Shown piece after piece: positions 10,229 through 24,468 of a stretch of DNA of 64,000 nt. Each line of letters opens with the position of its first letter. The first letter of the stretch is position 1. The DNA is from Mallotus nudiflorus (Eukaryota > Streptophyta > Magnoliopsida > Malpighiales > Euphorbiaceae), in assembly GCA_947683625.1 (NCBI GenBank), contig CANTUR010000455.1:1320001-1384000 (forward strand), read 5' to 3'. Both the position numbers and the translations under genes were made by a program. The notes under the pieces were generated by a model, which ran no database searches, was not told the origin of the DNA, and saw only the letters and a program-made list of their open reading frames with translations.

Positions 10229-13200
10229 GATTATCTTCTAGATCGGTGGTGGTCATTTATTGTTTTTTCTATTCTATTTTATTTCTTTGATCCAATAAAT
10301 ACAAATTTGAAATATGTTTGTTTTATTTTTTTTTTCATTCGTGAAGTTTTTAACCTTTTTATAGGATTTTGGTGGTTCTTCTCTGTCACGACCCAAACTA
10401 GGAGTCATAACCGGCGTTAGGGAATGGGAATTCTTTTGAATCTGGAACTCATAACAAGCCTGAGAAAATAAAATCATACAATAAATAAATAAAAAGTACG
10501 ATATAATTAAAATTTTTTGAATCAATATATAAAATAAATTCTCCAAATCCTTTCATAAATGTATACATATTCGTACAGTGTTCAAATATAAATTCTCAGA
10601 GTATTTAATATCCAAAAAAAATAATGCTCCTCAAATACAATAACACAACTACTGCAATTTTTAGAATATAAATCAGAGTTCAGAATATACATTTGTATAA
10701 AATAGCCGGGACTGAAAAACACCGGCGAGGAACTCTACAACTAAGGTCTGACGATATGGGATCTCCTGAAAAAAAATAAATGAGGGGGGTCAGACCTCAC
10801 TGAGTGAATTATTATACTATATAGACATGCAAACTAAACCATAACAATCATGCATTCTTATATATATATGTATATACATACATTTCACACGAATGCCAAA
10901 CTCTGCCTTTATAAATATACTAAATGTAGAAAACGTTTGTTTTAATTCATGAAGGATCCATAGAACCCTAATAATAGTGACCTCAAACAATCACATTATT
11001 ACTCTAGCCATACAGGCTCACTTGATTCCAAATAGAACACTTATTCCAATCTAGACAGCAAACTGGCCCCGAGACACTAAGTCGACCAAGCTCCAGCAGT
11101 CTGACTGTCAGTGTGATTGACCCCGAGACACTTGGTCAATCGAGCTCCAGCAATCACACTATCTATCACCTCACATCTCAATTAACCCAATAGATCATTC
11201 AATCCACTTATGGATAGTAGACTGGCCTCGAGACACTAAGTCAAATCCAGCAATCTGACTGTCAGTGTGTTTGGCCCCGTAATCACAATATCTAACATAC
11301 CATTAATCTTAGTCAAATCAATTAAATCAATTATAATCACCCAAAATTTACTCTCACTTAACTCTATTCTTTCGCACCGGTATGTACACGACCCTAGTGT
11401 TACCCACTAGGAAGCACGTTCTATTGATATCCTTCACTTAGAATAAATCATTTATTCTGAAAATAATTAATATGGAACGATATTCATAATAATAAAATCA
11501 ATCATACTAAAAATATACCTAAAATATAGCCAGTATATTTCGGGTATATATATGTCAAATAAAATATGAAATAAACTAAAGATAAATCATTAATATGGTT
11601 AAAAACAATTTAAATGAGTAACAATAATATAACATGCATTTTCTTAAAAATATACTTAAATATACAAAAGATATGCCCTAAGTATACAAATCATTTAATA
11701 AAACATTTATATATAAATATTCATTTAAATATGTGTTTAGGTTTAACATATATTCACAAATATACTAAAAATAAACCTAATTATCTAGCATGCATATATC
11801 AAAAATAAACCCTAAATATACCACTAATGTGTTAGGTTTAATTTAATAATAAAACATGTATTTATTTGGAAATAAATACAAATATACCAAAAATAAACTT
11901 AAAAATAATTTAAGTATAGGTTTATAATATAGCATGCAATTATTTAAGAATAAACCTAAATTATACTAATCATTTAATAAAATAATTATGGTTCGATGCA
12001 CATTTAAATCATGTATAAATATTAAATTATAACAAACATAAACCTAAATATCTAACATGCATGTATCAAAAATAAACTCTAAATATACCAATGATATATT
12101 AAATGTATATAGAAAATATACAAACATTCATATATCAAGATATACTAACAATAAACTGAAAATATACCAAATCATATTAAAATTAAATTACTGTTTGAAC
12201 ATATAATGAAAATAAAAATCCTAAATCATGCATCCTATATGCAATGCATATATATACAGTATAATAAATTATATGTTAGCACTCCACGTGACAAACTTAG
12301 TGGGCCTGATCCGTTAGGCCTCAGTCTCGGTGCAACTAGACAAACAAATGACAACATGAAATCAGAATAAATTTAACGAAAATTCTAAAGACTCGAACTA
12401 GAATTTTAGACATAAAATTAGAATAGGGATTTGACCGGACATCACGTTTTATGAGAATTTTACCAAAAATCCGGCAAAACCTCCCCTGTAAAACGGACAT
12501 CTCTCTACTCAAAGAGTAGAGCCGGTCCTGTAAAGAAAATACATTTCGGAATAACACCAAATTCACAACCACAATACTTCGGTCGGACTCCAAACTACAA
12601 TTCACCAATCGAGGTTCACAATTCACAGAATAATTATAAAATACCGAAAATGCCCTTATATAATAAAAATACATTTTATAAATCCAAATTACGTAATTAA
12701 CCCTAAAACACGTTAAAAACTCATATATTTAGAAAAATCGTATATTATATATATAATTTGAAAATAATTTACGAAAAATAGTTTTAATTAGTTAAAAATA
12801 CTAAATAATTTGTAGAAATCATTTTTATACCCTAAATAACTATTATAACCAATTTAATTACATTTTTAGCCAATTTAGTATAAAATTACCAAAATACCCC
12901 TATATATAAATTTACTAAAATAAATCCAAAAATTCATTAAAAATAATATAATTACTCAAAATTAATCTTCTCAACATATATTTCCATAATATCAATAAAT
13001 ATACTCAATTAACCAATTTATTTCAATTAAACACATAATTAACCCTATTTTTCAAAATTACATAAACTTAATAAATTCTAAATAAATATATAAAAATTCA
13101 CAAAAATTACAAATAAATTTCTATAATTCATTTCAGCACCTATAATCACCATAAAAATACAATTTCATAATTTAATTAATTAATTTTCGAAAATTAGAAA

Positions 13201-13749
13201 ATATTAATAAAATAATCAAAAATTCACAAAAATTAAAATAAATTCCAAAAATTATAAAAAAATTACAACATGTATATTAAGCTTCCAGTAACAAATTTTG
13301 TGAAGGAATTTTTCATGAATCAATCCAATTAAAGCTGAAAAAAAATTCAAAACCCTAAATGGCTGAAATGAAGAAATTAAAACCTAAGCAATTCTAGACC
13401 AAATCAAGTGAAACAAATCTTGGAATCAAACTCACCAGAGCTCAAGGAGAAGATAGATACCGACGGTGTCAAAAACAGTGGTCGGAAATGGCTTGATCGG
13501 AGTTGAGATGAAATTCGGCCTCTACTTGATTTTCCGACCAAGAACACACCAGAAAGGGGAGCTTTAGGTGGTGGAAATGGCTGGAGGTGGAGGAGGAAGG
13601 TTGAGGGGCATAGTGAAAGCAAGAAAACCAAGTGGAAATGGCTGGAAATGGAAGAAATTGCGTTGGGAAGAAGAAGATGCAGGGAGGGGCAAAATCGCAA
13701 ATAAGGCAAACTTTGATTTTTGTTTAAAAAAAATGTGTATATATGTATG

Positions 13750-13800
<51 letters not shown>

Positions 13801-14768
13801 ACCTTATATATATATTATAATAATATAATCCCACACACAAATGATATTCACCACACAAATATTTTATTATATTTAATAATTTATACACTTATAATTAATT
13901 TATTAATATTAAAACTAAATAATAAAAATTAAGGTAATTAATTAAATCCTAATTAATTTAAATAAATACACATATATACATTTTATTTTAGCACTTAAAA
14001 ATTATGTATGGGTTCATGCAAATTTGTAAAACTAGTCAAAATAATTAATATTAAATTATTTACATGTCAATTTTTCCGAAAATACAATTTTCGGGAAAAT
14101 TTTTATATAAAGTACTTAAAATAATATAAAATAATTAAAATTAGCTTTAAACAAATAACAACTCTTAAAATATCATAAATATATACAAAAATTATTAACA
14201 TTGCATATCCCAAAGCAGTATAAAAATATTTAAAAATTAGGGATATTACATTCTCTATAGAGTTTATAGTTCTCTCTATTATAAAATTTTTGTTAATATT
14301 TTTACAATCAAACTCAATTAAAGACTATAGAATCAATTTATGGCTAATGAATGCCATGGAGTGAAGTTTAAAAATTGTTGAACAAATTGTCAAATTACAA
14401 ATCAAAATAGTTTTGTTAACGTGATTGAAGAACTGATTATCTTCTAGATTGGCGATGCTCCCTTATTGTTTTTCCTAGTCTATTTTATTTGTTTATCCAA
14501 TAAATATATATTTTTAATTTGTTTTTTTTTATGTTGTTCTTCATTCGCGAAGTTATTAATCTTTTTATAGGGTTTTAGTGGTTCTCCTCTATAGAGTTTA
14601 TAGTTCTCTCTATTATAAATTTTTTTTTTAGTATTTTTGTAATCGGACTTAACTAAAGATCATAGAGTCAATTTATGGCTAATGAATGACATGGAGTGGA
14701 GCATAAAGATTGTTGAACAAATCATCGAGTTGCAAATCAAAATAGCTCTGTCAACGCGATTGAAGAAT
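10229..14768 (+). repeat. 334-bp tandem duplication, first copy split by a solo LTR
   Basis: Copy 1 is 10229-10383 plus 14256-14434, and copy 2 is 14435-14768. Both start 'gattatcttctagat', contain the Y-rich 'tttttatagg-ttt-gtggttct', then 'tatagagtttatagttctct' and 'gtcaatttatggctaatga'. With the LTR and one TSD removed the unit is 334 bp. Copy 2 continues into a 3' tail. The repeated unit may be part of an exon or of a retroposed transcript, but I do not recognise it. Confidence 0.85.
10384..14250 (-). mobile_element. Solo LTR, Tekay family 1, minus strand, 3.87 kb
   Basis: On the minus strand it begins TGTAATATCCC and ends GGGTCGTGACA, with a perfect 5-bp target duplication TTCTC (10379-10383 and 14251-14255). 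It has no primer site or coding region, so it is the product of LTR-LTR recombination. Internal landmarks include the pentaloop hairpin (11393-11411), the two-hairpin module (12444-12527), a G-rich candidate first exon ending in GGTGAGT (near 13431-13440) and a (TA)n at 13753-13798 upstream of that exon. It is longer than the 3.24-kb LTR of element C. Confidence 0.93.
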
Positions 14769-14989
14769 AGCGACAAATGGTTTCATATCTTCATTGAGAG
14801 TTTTTTTTCGATTCTTCTTGATTGTACTTTATTCATATTATATGTTCATAAAAATGTATTATTGATGTTAATGAATGAAAGATTTATTTTTTCTCAAAAG
14901 AAAAAAAAAAGGGGCAGTTATACTAAAACAACTCAAAAACAATTTCTTCCTAAATGAGTTATTTCCTTTTAATTCATCTATATTAATAA
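14769..14989 (+). other. Possible 3' end of a retroposed transcript
   Basis: After the second 334-bp unit an open frame runs from 14682 to 14957 with no recognisable domain. The sequence then has 'atgaatgaaagatttatttt' and an A-rich stretch with a run of 10 A (14901-14910), which looks like the poly(A) end of a LINE or processed pseudogene. No target duplication was found. Speculative. Confidence 0.3.
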
Positions 14990-15611
14990 TAAAATGAGAT
15001 AATAACATTGTTAGTTTTATAAATTATATCTTTTGTTAATAAGTCTTGCAAGAAATTTTTTTTTTTTTACAATCAAATTTTATAAAATTTTAAAAGGTTT
15101 TTTTGTTAGTTCTATCAACTAGAAAAAATAAATTTCCATTAGTCAATCGTTAAAATCAATTTTATTTTATAGTCCTAAAATTATTTAAAAAAATATTATT
15201 TTTGATATTTTAAATAAATATATTTATATTTTTTGTGACTTCTTCTATTACTTATATTTCCTATTAACTATAAAACTCACTAGAATAATTTTAAAAATAA
15301 AAATAAAAATTATATTTTTCAAAATTATTAGTTATATTGAGAATGATAAATAAAACTAAGTAAATGTTCTTAATTATTTTTAAATATATAATTTCAATTA
15401 ATATATCATAAATAAAAAATATTTTTATAAAGATAAAACTCATTTAGTTTTGTCAATATTATAATTCGTGTTATAATAAAAATGATTAATTTCAAATAAA
15501 ATATAACAAAATTTTCTATTTTATCTTAAATTAATTATATTTTATAATAATAAATATAATTATTAATTAAAATATGTAATTCTTAAAATATTTGTTTGTA
15601 AAATAGAAATA

Positions 15612-15697
<86 letters not shown>

Positions 15698-16203
15698 GTC
15701 TAATTGAGATACGATTAAGTTTAAATAATTTATTTAAAATATAACATAAATTAGAATATTGACAAAACTAATTGAGTATATTCAAGTATACAAAATGTTT
15801 ATTCATTTAAGATATATTAATTAAAATTTATATTTTAAAGTAATAAAAATACTTGATTAATCTATTTATCATTGTTAATAAAATAATAATTTAAGAAAAA
15901 TATTTTTTTTATTTTAGTTAGTTTTATAGTTAAATAACATAATAAGTCATAAATAAACAAAGAAATAAATATATTATTTATTTAAACTATTAAAAATCAC
16001 ATTTTTATAGCTTGAAAGACTGACATGAAAAAAAAAAGTTTGATTTTAAGGGTTAACTAATAGAAAATTACTTTGACTAATAGATAGAACTAAGGAAAAT
16101 ATTTTTTAAAACTTATAAAATTTGATTTAAAAAATTATTATAGAACTTAATTGAAAATTTGATATAATTTATAGGGCTAACAGTGTTGTTATCCCTATTT
16201 ATT
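14990..16203. mobile_element. Long inverted-repeat (foldback) element, about 1.2 kb
   Basis: The left end 'gagataataacattgttag...ataaattatatc' (14996-15030) is the inverted copy of the right end 'gatataatttat...ctaacagtgttgttatcc' (16161-16195). Complementarity continues for some 500 bp on each side toward a central (TA)n at 15613-15693. It codes for nothing visible. A non-autonomous DNA transposon is the simplest reading. Ends are approximate and no clean target duplication was found. A second copy of the family is at 51065-62600. Confidence 0.75.
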
Positions 16204-16663
16204 AGAGTTCAAATCCTAGGATGTATCACATCATAGTGAATATATAATTCTTATTTCTAGTAAAACTTTATTTTAATATGCATTAGAGTGTGCTTTTAAC
16301 AAAATTAAGAAAAAAAGTTGAGTATTTTAATTATAAATTTTTCGTGGTATTAAAGTTATAAGTTGATTCTTAATTATCGTATAATGGTAAAATGTCTCCT
16401 TTTAATTCAAAAAATAAAAGTTGAAAAAAATAAATGCAACATATAAACTGACTTATGATGCTATTTTATTATAAAAAGGAAAATAATTATTGTCATGGAA
16501 ACAAGGTGAACAGTACAATTCCTATGAAATTTTCTTTTTTACTTTTATATTTTGTTGAATCCTTAAAAAAGATTAGAAGAGTAAAAATGAACAAAAATAA
16601 AATTATTGTTTTTTCCTCCAACTACATGTTAGGCCTTATACAAATAAGTAAAAAAAAATGTAG
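16204..16663. other. AT-rich DNA, no feature seen
   Basis: Between two inverted-repeat elements. It includes 'gttcaaatcc' at 16207-16216, which resembles a pol III B box, but there is no A box at the right distance and no tRNA fold. Confidence 0.5.
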
Positions 16664-16672
16664 ATGAAAGAA

Positions 16673-17783
16673 GGCAAAACCCATTTTGAGATCCCTAAAT
16701 TTATCAGTTTTATAATTTTAGACTAATAATTTTTATTTTGTATATTTAGATCCTCCAACTTCAGGAGTTTAAAGTTTTAAATCCTTCTATTAATTTTTTA
16801 AAAAAAATTATTTTTTTGGTCCCTCAAATTTTATGTTTCTAACATTCATACTATTTTTTACCTTTTAACACTTATATTACATTTAAAATTTTTTCATTAG
16901 TAAAAAACAAATTTACTTATTTTAATTTCTAATATTTTAAATTAAAAACATAAATTTATATAAAATTTTAAATAATTTTAAATTTTAAAAATAAATAAAC
17001 AAGTTAATGTTAAGATAAAAAAAATTATAATAAAACTAATGTTTTTTACAATATTTTAAATTTTTCTTGTTTTATTTTCAATAAAAATTGTACTTTCAAA
17101 ATAAAATATTATGATGAAAAAAAAATACCATAATTAAAAGAGATTATGACAAAAAAATATTTTATAATTCTTCAAAATTTGAATTTATATTTTTAATAAA
17201 TTTTTTAGTTTTTTGTACAAAATTTTAATTAAATTATTGTGAATAATTTTTTATAATATAATTTTTATTAAATAGTTGATATCAATGTACATCATAAAAA
17301 AACAATGATAGATTTTCCAACCATTTCAAACTTTTTATAACTATTATTTTAACTTTTATTTTTTTTATCATGGTTTTTGGGTACACAAAAAGAAATTTTA
17401 TTGGCAATAATTTAAAATATTGTGAAAAGCAATAGTATTGTTTTTTTTAGTTTAACATTTACTTATTTTTTTATTTTTAAAATTTGAAATTATTTAAATA
17501 TGTATAAAATAATTTTAAATATTAGAAATTAAAATAAGTAAATTTATTTTTTGCTGGTGAAAATTTTCAAAAGTGATATAAGTGTTAAAAGGTAAAAAAT
17601 GATATAAATATTGGAAATATAAAACTTTAGGGATCAAAAGGAAATAATTTTTGTTAAAAAAATTTAAAAAATGGTTTAAAACTTCGAATTCGTAAAGTTT
17701 AAAGGTTAGATATACAAAATAAAATTTTAAGGGTTTAAAGCTGAAAAACTGATAAGTTTAAGACCATCATGATGGGATTTGCC
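16673..17783. mobile_element. Mutator-like non-autonomous inverted-repeat element, 1.1 kb
   Basis: The terminal sequence GGCAAAACCCAT...ATCAGTTTT on the left matches the reverse complement of the right end AAACTGATAAG...ATGGGATTTGCC, and the complementarity runs inwards for at least 250 bp. Flanks are ATGAAAGAA (16664-16672) and ATGAAAGAG (17784-17792), a 9-bp target duplication with one mismatch, the size typical of Mutator-like elements. No transposase is encoded. Gypsy element B begins only 3 bp after the right duplication. Confidence 0.85.
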
Positions 17784-17794
17784 ATGAAAGAGTT

Positions 17795-17926
17795 TGTAAT
17801 ATTTTGAATTTTTACTACTAATTAAATTAAATTATGGAATTTTGAGTTAAATATTATTTTTAATTAGTTTATTTTAAATAAATATTTAATTAGGTATTTT
17901 GGCATTTTGGGAAAATTATATGAATG

Positions 17927-17961
<35 letters not shown>

Positions 17962-18148
17962 TTTTTTAGTGTTGTATGTGACTTTTAGGCTAGAGTAGCA
18001 GGCCATTTTCTTCTTCTTCTCTTCATTTTATGGTTTTCTTTTCTTCTCTACCAAATCACCTCCGCCCAACCAAACCCACTCCGGCCACCAACCACCACCA
18101 TAGATTAGCCCAGACGATGACCAAACCACCTCTAGCTAGCTGGACCAC
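17795..18148 (+). mobile_element. 5' LTR of element B, first segment
   Basis: About 350 bp nearly identical to 31161-31540: TGTAA start, 'attaggtattttggcatttt', a TA/TG run at 17926-17961 in the usual TATA position, 'gtgacttttaggc', and a C-rich leader. It is cut at TSD ACCAC by a minus solo LTR and resumes at 24869. Confidence 0.9.
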
Positions 18149-18836
18149 TGTCATGACCCGAACCCGAGGGTGCATGATCAGCACTAGGAAATGGGAAGAC
18201 ATAAGGCCCCCGAAACCCGTAATAAGCAAGAAAAATAAAACCTCACAATTTAAAACTTTATTTTAAAATAAAGCACATTATCAAACTGATTTTTCTAAAA
18301 TTAAAACATAATTGAATGCATAAATAAAATATTTCCAGCGTCACATATTATAAATCAAACTTAAATCATTATACATATACGTGGTGCATATAAATAAAAT
18401 ACACAAATATACTTAAGTCATACAATTTATAGTACAGTTACTACTGCCGCTTCCTAGAGCATTACAACAGTACAACTTACAATGACCTACATAAAATGGC
18501 TGGTGATGAAGAAATTCGGCGTGGAGGCAGTCTAAGGTCGAACTCCCAAGCTCCTGGAAAAAAATAAATTGAGGGGAATCAGACCTTACTGAGTAAGTCA
18601 ACAATAAGAGCTGTATGGTTTGAAAATCCTTTTGAAAACCATAAAGTTATAGTAAAAATAATTTATAATATATAGATATAGCTTTTGAAAAAATCTCGGT
18701 AGAACCCTAAACCCAAAGTTCTAATTGGCCAACCGGACCCACTTATTCCGGCTAGACTGCCGGTCCACGAGTGCAAAGGCATCAACTGAGGCACCAAGTC
18801 ACAGTCATTCACTTAATCTAAATATATGGCACTGGC

Positions 18837-18897
18837 GGTGCCTCGGTTGATGCCCTAGCTCTCGGTCCCCGAGAGCTAGGGCATCAACCGAGGCACC
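18837..18897. repeat. Perfect 29-bp inverted repeat with 3-nt loop
   Basis: Arms 18837-18865 and 18869-18897, loop TCC. Arm sequence starts GGTGCCTCGGTTGATGCC. No mismatch is visible in an otherwise diverged LTR, so the event looks recent. Confidence 0.95.
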
Positions 18898-20968
18898 CAT
18901 CCCAGTCCATTATTAACCTTACAATCACTGGCGGTCCCCGAGAGCATAGGCTTCCACCGAGGCACCCGTCCCAGTTCAACATTCATCAGTCATATATAAT
19001 TCGGATCCACCTCTCAATCTCTACCATGTGCACACGGTCCTGGTGAAGCCCACCAGGTAGCCCGTTTTACCAAAATTCCTCAAAATCGATTTTTAAATAA
19101 ATAAAATGCGTTTTAAACCTTAAATAGCAACATTAAATTAAATAAATCATATAATATTAACATAAAAATATGAGTGCATGCATCTTAAAATAAAACACAC
19201 GCACAGATCATATTATCGACTTACAAGATGAATAAGAAGGCTGACGACCGCACGTCTGCCTCAGTCTCACAACTTCTGCTCCGATATGCTCTAGAAAAGA
19301 AATTAACAGATTGATTTTAAAACATGACTATGAAATAAAAATCAAAAATCAAGAAAATAATGAAATTCCAGGCTGACTCAAGGAAGATTGGACAAGACTC
19401 GATAGATAGGATAAAACCTAACTAACAGTAGAAATTATTACGAATATCACATTTTATGAGAAAATCTATCAAAATTTTGGCAGAGTTTCCTTTGTAAAAT
19501 GGACATCTCTCTACTAAAGGTAGAGCCAAACCTGCATAGAAAATGCATTTCTAATAATTCGCACACAGTCTACACTCAGGTCGGCTCTCCAACACAGTAT
19601 TAGCCCGACCGGAGTTCACAACTTAATTCTAACTAATAAATTCATGAGAATTTTACTTTCATAAACAAACATTAAAATCATATTTAAAATGTAACATGAC
19701 ACTTAATTAAATTTAATTAGACATAAATATATAAAATCTCATAATCTCCAATAATATACGTTATTCATAAAATATGCATATATAATTCATAATTAATATA
19801 ACTACCAACAAAAACCTTAATTAAAACCATTGTACCAAACATGCTAAATCCAACCTTATATTCAATTTTTGTTACCAAAATAATGTATTATACATATATA
19901 TAATATTTGGAATTAATATTCAAAATTAACATTACTTATTTAAAAATATCAATTAATTTATAAAAATCCTATAAACCTCTTAAATATTAATAAAACTAAC
20001 TAAAATAAATGTTTAACTATAATTAGCATAAAATTACATTTTTACCCATAAATACATAAATTACATAATGTATTATTAGTACTAAAAATTCCTTAAAAAT
20101 TATATAATCATCTAAAAATTATTTTCTCAAAATTAAACTTCTTAATATAATTAAAACATAAAATCAACTAATAATTTCTTCTAAAAAAATATATAATTTA
20201 ACCTAATAATCACATTTGACATAAACTCAAAAATATTTATAAAAATAGTTTAAAAATCACAAAAACCATAGTTTAAATTCTAAAATTAATAACATTTAAT
20301 AATAATATCAATTATCAAATTTTCATAATTTTTAACAATAATTTCGAAATTAATAAATTATTAATTAAGTACCCAAAATTTACAAAAACTTATAATTAAC
20401 ACCAAAATTTCTAAAATCTTAAAAACAATCAATACATTACAAATATTTAACCTTAATTACTCTAATTTACTAATTAAACTAAAAAAATATCAAATAAAGT
20501 CAGATTAAATTAAATAAAATCAAACAAAAATTCTGTAAATCAAGAAAAATCAGAATAATGCACAAAAAATCGAATTTGAACAACCAAATGGTATAACTCA
20601 TCATCTAGCTTAGAATAACTTAGGATTAACACCTAATTCCACTCAAAAACTAGAAAACAACCCTAGGACAACATAAGAACAACCCAGAACAACTCACCTT
20701 CAACCTCCAATTTTGACGCCGGAGATGAGTTGCAGCGACGGGTTCCGATGTGAACTGACGCCTGAGAAGGTGAGGGAGGCTGAGGAAGCTACGGTGGCAC
20801 TGGATCTAGCTTCGACCATGACATGGCAGCTTTAACCTAGAGTGAAAGGAAATAGGGCACCGAAAATGGAAGAAAGGAGGGAGGAAGAAGAAGCTGGCGA
20901 CGGTAATGGCGGCTCCAGGAGGTCGAGATGTGCCGGAGGGAGAGGAAAAGTGGCGGTGACGGTGATGG

Positions 20969-21235
<267 letters not shown>

Positions 21236-24200
21236 TGTAATATCCCGTGTTTTTAAATATTTTAATACTGCATCGGGATATGTAGTGTTAATAATTTTTG
21301 TATATATATTATGATATTTTTACGAGTTGATATGTATTTAAAACCTATTTTAATTATTGTGTATTATTTAAAGTGTTTTACGTAAAATTTTCCCGGGACT
21401 TGCATTTTCGGGGAAATTTTCACATAAATAATTTCCTATTAATTATTTTAAATAGATTTACGGACTTGCATGAACTCATACGTATTTTTAAATTACTAAA
21501 TAAATCCTATGTGTGTATATATTTATTTAATTAGGGTTTAATTTATTACCCTAATATTTTATTATTTATTTATTAATTTTATTGTTATTTAATTATTTTT
21601 ATTTATTATTAAATTTTAAAATATTAAATATTAAGTGTGTGGTGTATATTTAATGTGTGTAATTTAATATTATTTTATTATATAGTGTAAAGTATATATA
21701 TATACATATTATAAGTCAAAAAAATGAAATTTTGGAAAATTACACAATTGCCCCCGATTTCTTCTTCTTCCCCAATTGCCTTCCTCCAGCCGTCCGGTCG
21801 CTACAACTCCCTATTCCTTGCTGTTGGTGTGCCATCCGGTGTGCCACCACCTTCCCCAGCCTTCCTCGCCACCTGTAGCAGCCGTTTCTGGCGTCTAGAG
21901 ATCGGTTTTGGCCAGAGAAGCCGAATTTCTCTTCACCGTCGATCACGATGTTTTCGGCCACCATTTTTGACACCGCCAGTCTCTTTATTCTCCTTGAGCT
22001 CCAGTGAGTGTGATTCTAGCTTTGGTTTGAGCTGAAATGGTCTTGATTTGCTTAGGTTTTGAATTTTCGAATTCGGCCATATTAGGGTTCTTGAATTTTT
22101 TGGACTTCAATTTGATTGATTCATGAAAAATTCCTTCACAAATTTTGTTCCCCTTAGCTTAATCTACATGTATGAATGTTTTTGGAATTTTTGGAGATTA
22201 TTTTGATTTTTGGGTATTTTTGAATATTTTAATATTATTTTCTAATTTTCGGAAATTAATTAAATAAATTATGAAATTGTGTTTTATGTTAAATATAGGT
22301 GTTAAAATGAATTTTAGGAATTTATTTGGAATTTTTATGAATTTCTAAGTATTTATTTTGAATTATTTAAGTTTATGTAATTTTGGAAAATTAGGGTTAA
22401 ATGTGTTTTTATTTGAAATTAATTGGTTAATTGAGTTTAATCATTGATATTATTGATAAATATGTTGATAAAATTAATTTTGAATAATTATACTATTTTT
22501 AGTGAATTTTTGAAGTAATTATAGTATATTTATATATATAGGGGTATTTTGGTAATTTTACACAAAATTGACTAAAAATGTAATTTAATTGGTATTAATA
22601 GTTATTTAAGGTATAAAAATGATATCTACAAATTATTTGGTATTTTTAACTAATTAAAACTATTTTTCGTGAATTATTTTCAATTATATATATAATATAC
22701 GATTTTACTAATAAAATGAGTTTTTATCGATTTTTACTGTGTTTAAAGGTTAATTATGTAATTTCTATTTATAAAATGTATTTCTATGTTATAAGGGTAT
22801 TTTTGGTATTTCTGAAATTATTCTGTGTTTGTGGACCCCGGTTGGTAGACTGTAGTTTGGAGTCCGACTGAGGGGTTGTGAATGAGTGGTTGAGCCTTTT
22901 TTTTTGAAGTGTGTTTCTTTGCAGGGTCGGCTCTACTCTTTGAGTAGAGAGATGTCCGTTTTACAGGGGAGGTTCTATCGAATTTTCGGTAGAATTCTCA
23001 TAAAACGTGATGTTCGGTCGATCCCTAATCCTGTTTCTATGTTTAATATTCTAAATCGAGTTTCTAGGATTTTCTGTTAGGTTTATTCTGATGTCTGTTA
23101 TTATTGTTTGTTTAGTTGTGCTGAGACCGAGGCCTAGTGGACCAGGCCCATCGGACCCATCTCGTGGAGCACACTAAGTGTGAGTTACTATTTTATATAT
23201 ATGTGCTCTAGGGTGCATGATTTTAGATTATATGTTTTATTTTGATTAAATATGCATAAATAACGTGATTAGTATTTAAGTATATTTTTTGTTTATTTTT
23301 GGTTTATTTTCGGTATATATTAAATTATATGCATGTTTTATTAATAAATTATATTTAAAATGTTTTTAAATATATTTCTAGCTTAATTTATAATTTGATT
23401 GAATTTATTTGACGTATATATACTCGAAATATACCTGGTTTACTTTTGGTATATTTCCAGTATATATATGGTTTATATTGTTATGTTATTTAAATTCATG
23501 CATCATTGATTTATGAATGAATGTTTTATATTTATTAATGAAGGATATCAATAGAACGTGCTACCTAGTGGGCAGCACTAGGACCGAGTACGTACCGGTG
23601 CGCTTATAGCATTTAGGCTATATTACTAACCTATTTGAGGATTTTGATTTGAATTAATTATTTGATGTGTGAGATATGGTTTGGAGGTGTGATTGCTGGA
23701 GCTCGGTTGACCTAGTATCTCGAGGCCAATCACACTGACAGTCAGACTGCTGGAGCTCGGTCGACTTAGTGTCTCGGGGCCAGTCTACTATCTAAATGGA
23801 TTAAGTGGATATATTTGGAATAAGTGAGCCTGTATGGCTAGAGTGTTGTCTAACACTGTTTGAGGTTGCGATGTCATATGGTTCTATTTGATCCTTCATA
23901 AACGATGATTTTCAGTAAAATATATATAAAATGATTTTACAGCATATGTATGTATTTGTTTGTATATATACATATTAGATATATACTGTTAATTGTATGC
24001 ATTGACATTTAGTGTGCATGTATATATATTATAGTAATTCACTCAGTGAGGTCTGACTCCCCTCCGTTGACTAATTTTTTTTTAGGAGAGTCATCATCTT
24101 CAGACCTCAGTAGCAGGCCTGTACGCCGGATTTCTTTCGCCCTGACTTTTTTATGTAAACTGCTTCTTTGAGTCTTGGGTTTATTTTATCTAGACACTGC

Positions 24201-24468
24201 AGTAGTCATTAAATATTTAAAGAGATGTTGTATTATATTTGAACTGGATTTGTATTAAAAGAGTTTATATATATATGAGATGAGTATTTAATTTAAATCC
24301 AGTTGGTGGGAATGATCATGTGATATTTATGATTTTTATTTCCGCTGCATTATATATTGTTATTACTACTACTATATGTTTTATTTTATTTTTAGGCTTG
24401 CTACGGGTTCCGGATTCGAAAGAATTCTCGTTCCCTAGCGCCAGTCATGGCCCCTGTTTTGGGTCGTG

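Noticed and set aside
13404..13828. Open frames with Tyr-Ile repeats
   Set aside because: Translations of the (TA)n run and flanking LTR leader; not conserved between LTRs. The same applies to 20832-21314 and 24401-24644.
16204..16240. tRNA-derived SINE, from a B-box-like GTTCAAATCC
   Set aside because: No A box, no tRNA fold and no poly(A) tail or target duplication.
21724..22035. 103-codon open frame in the solo LTR leader
   Set aside because: Same leader island as above; reads through the donor and is not conserved.
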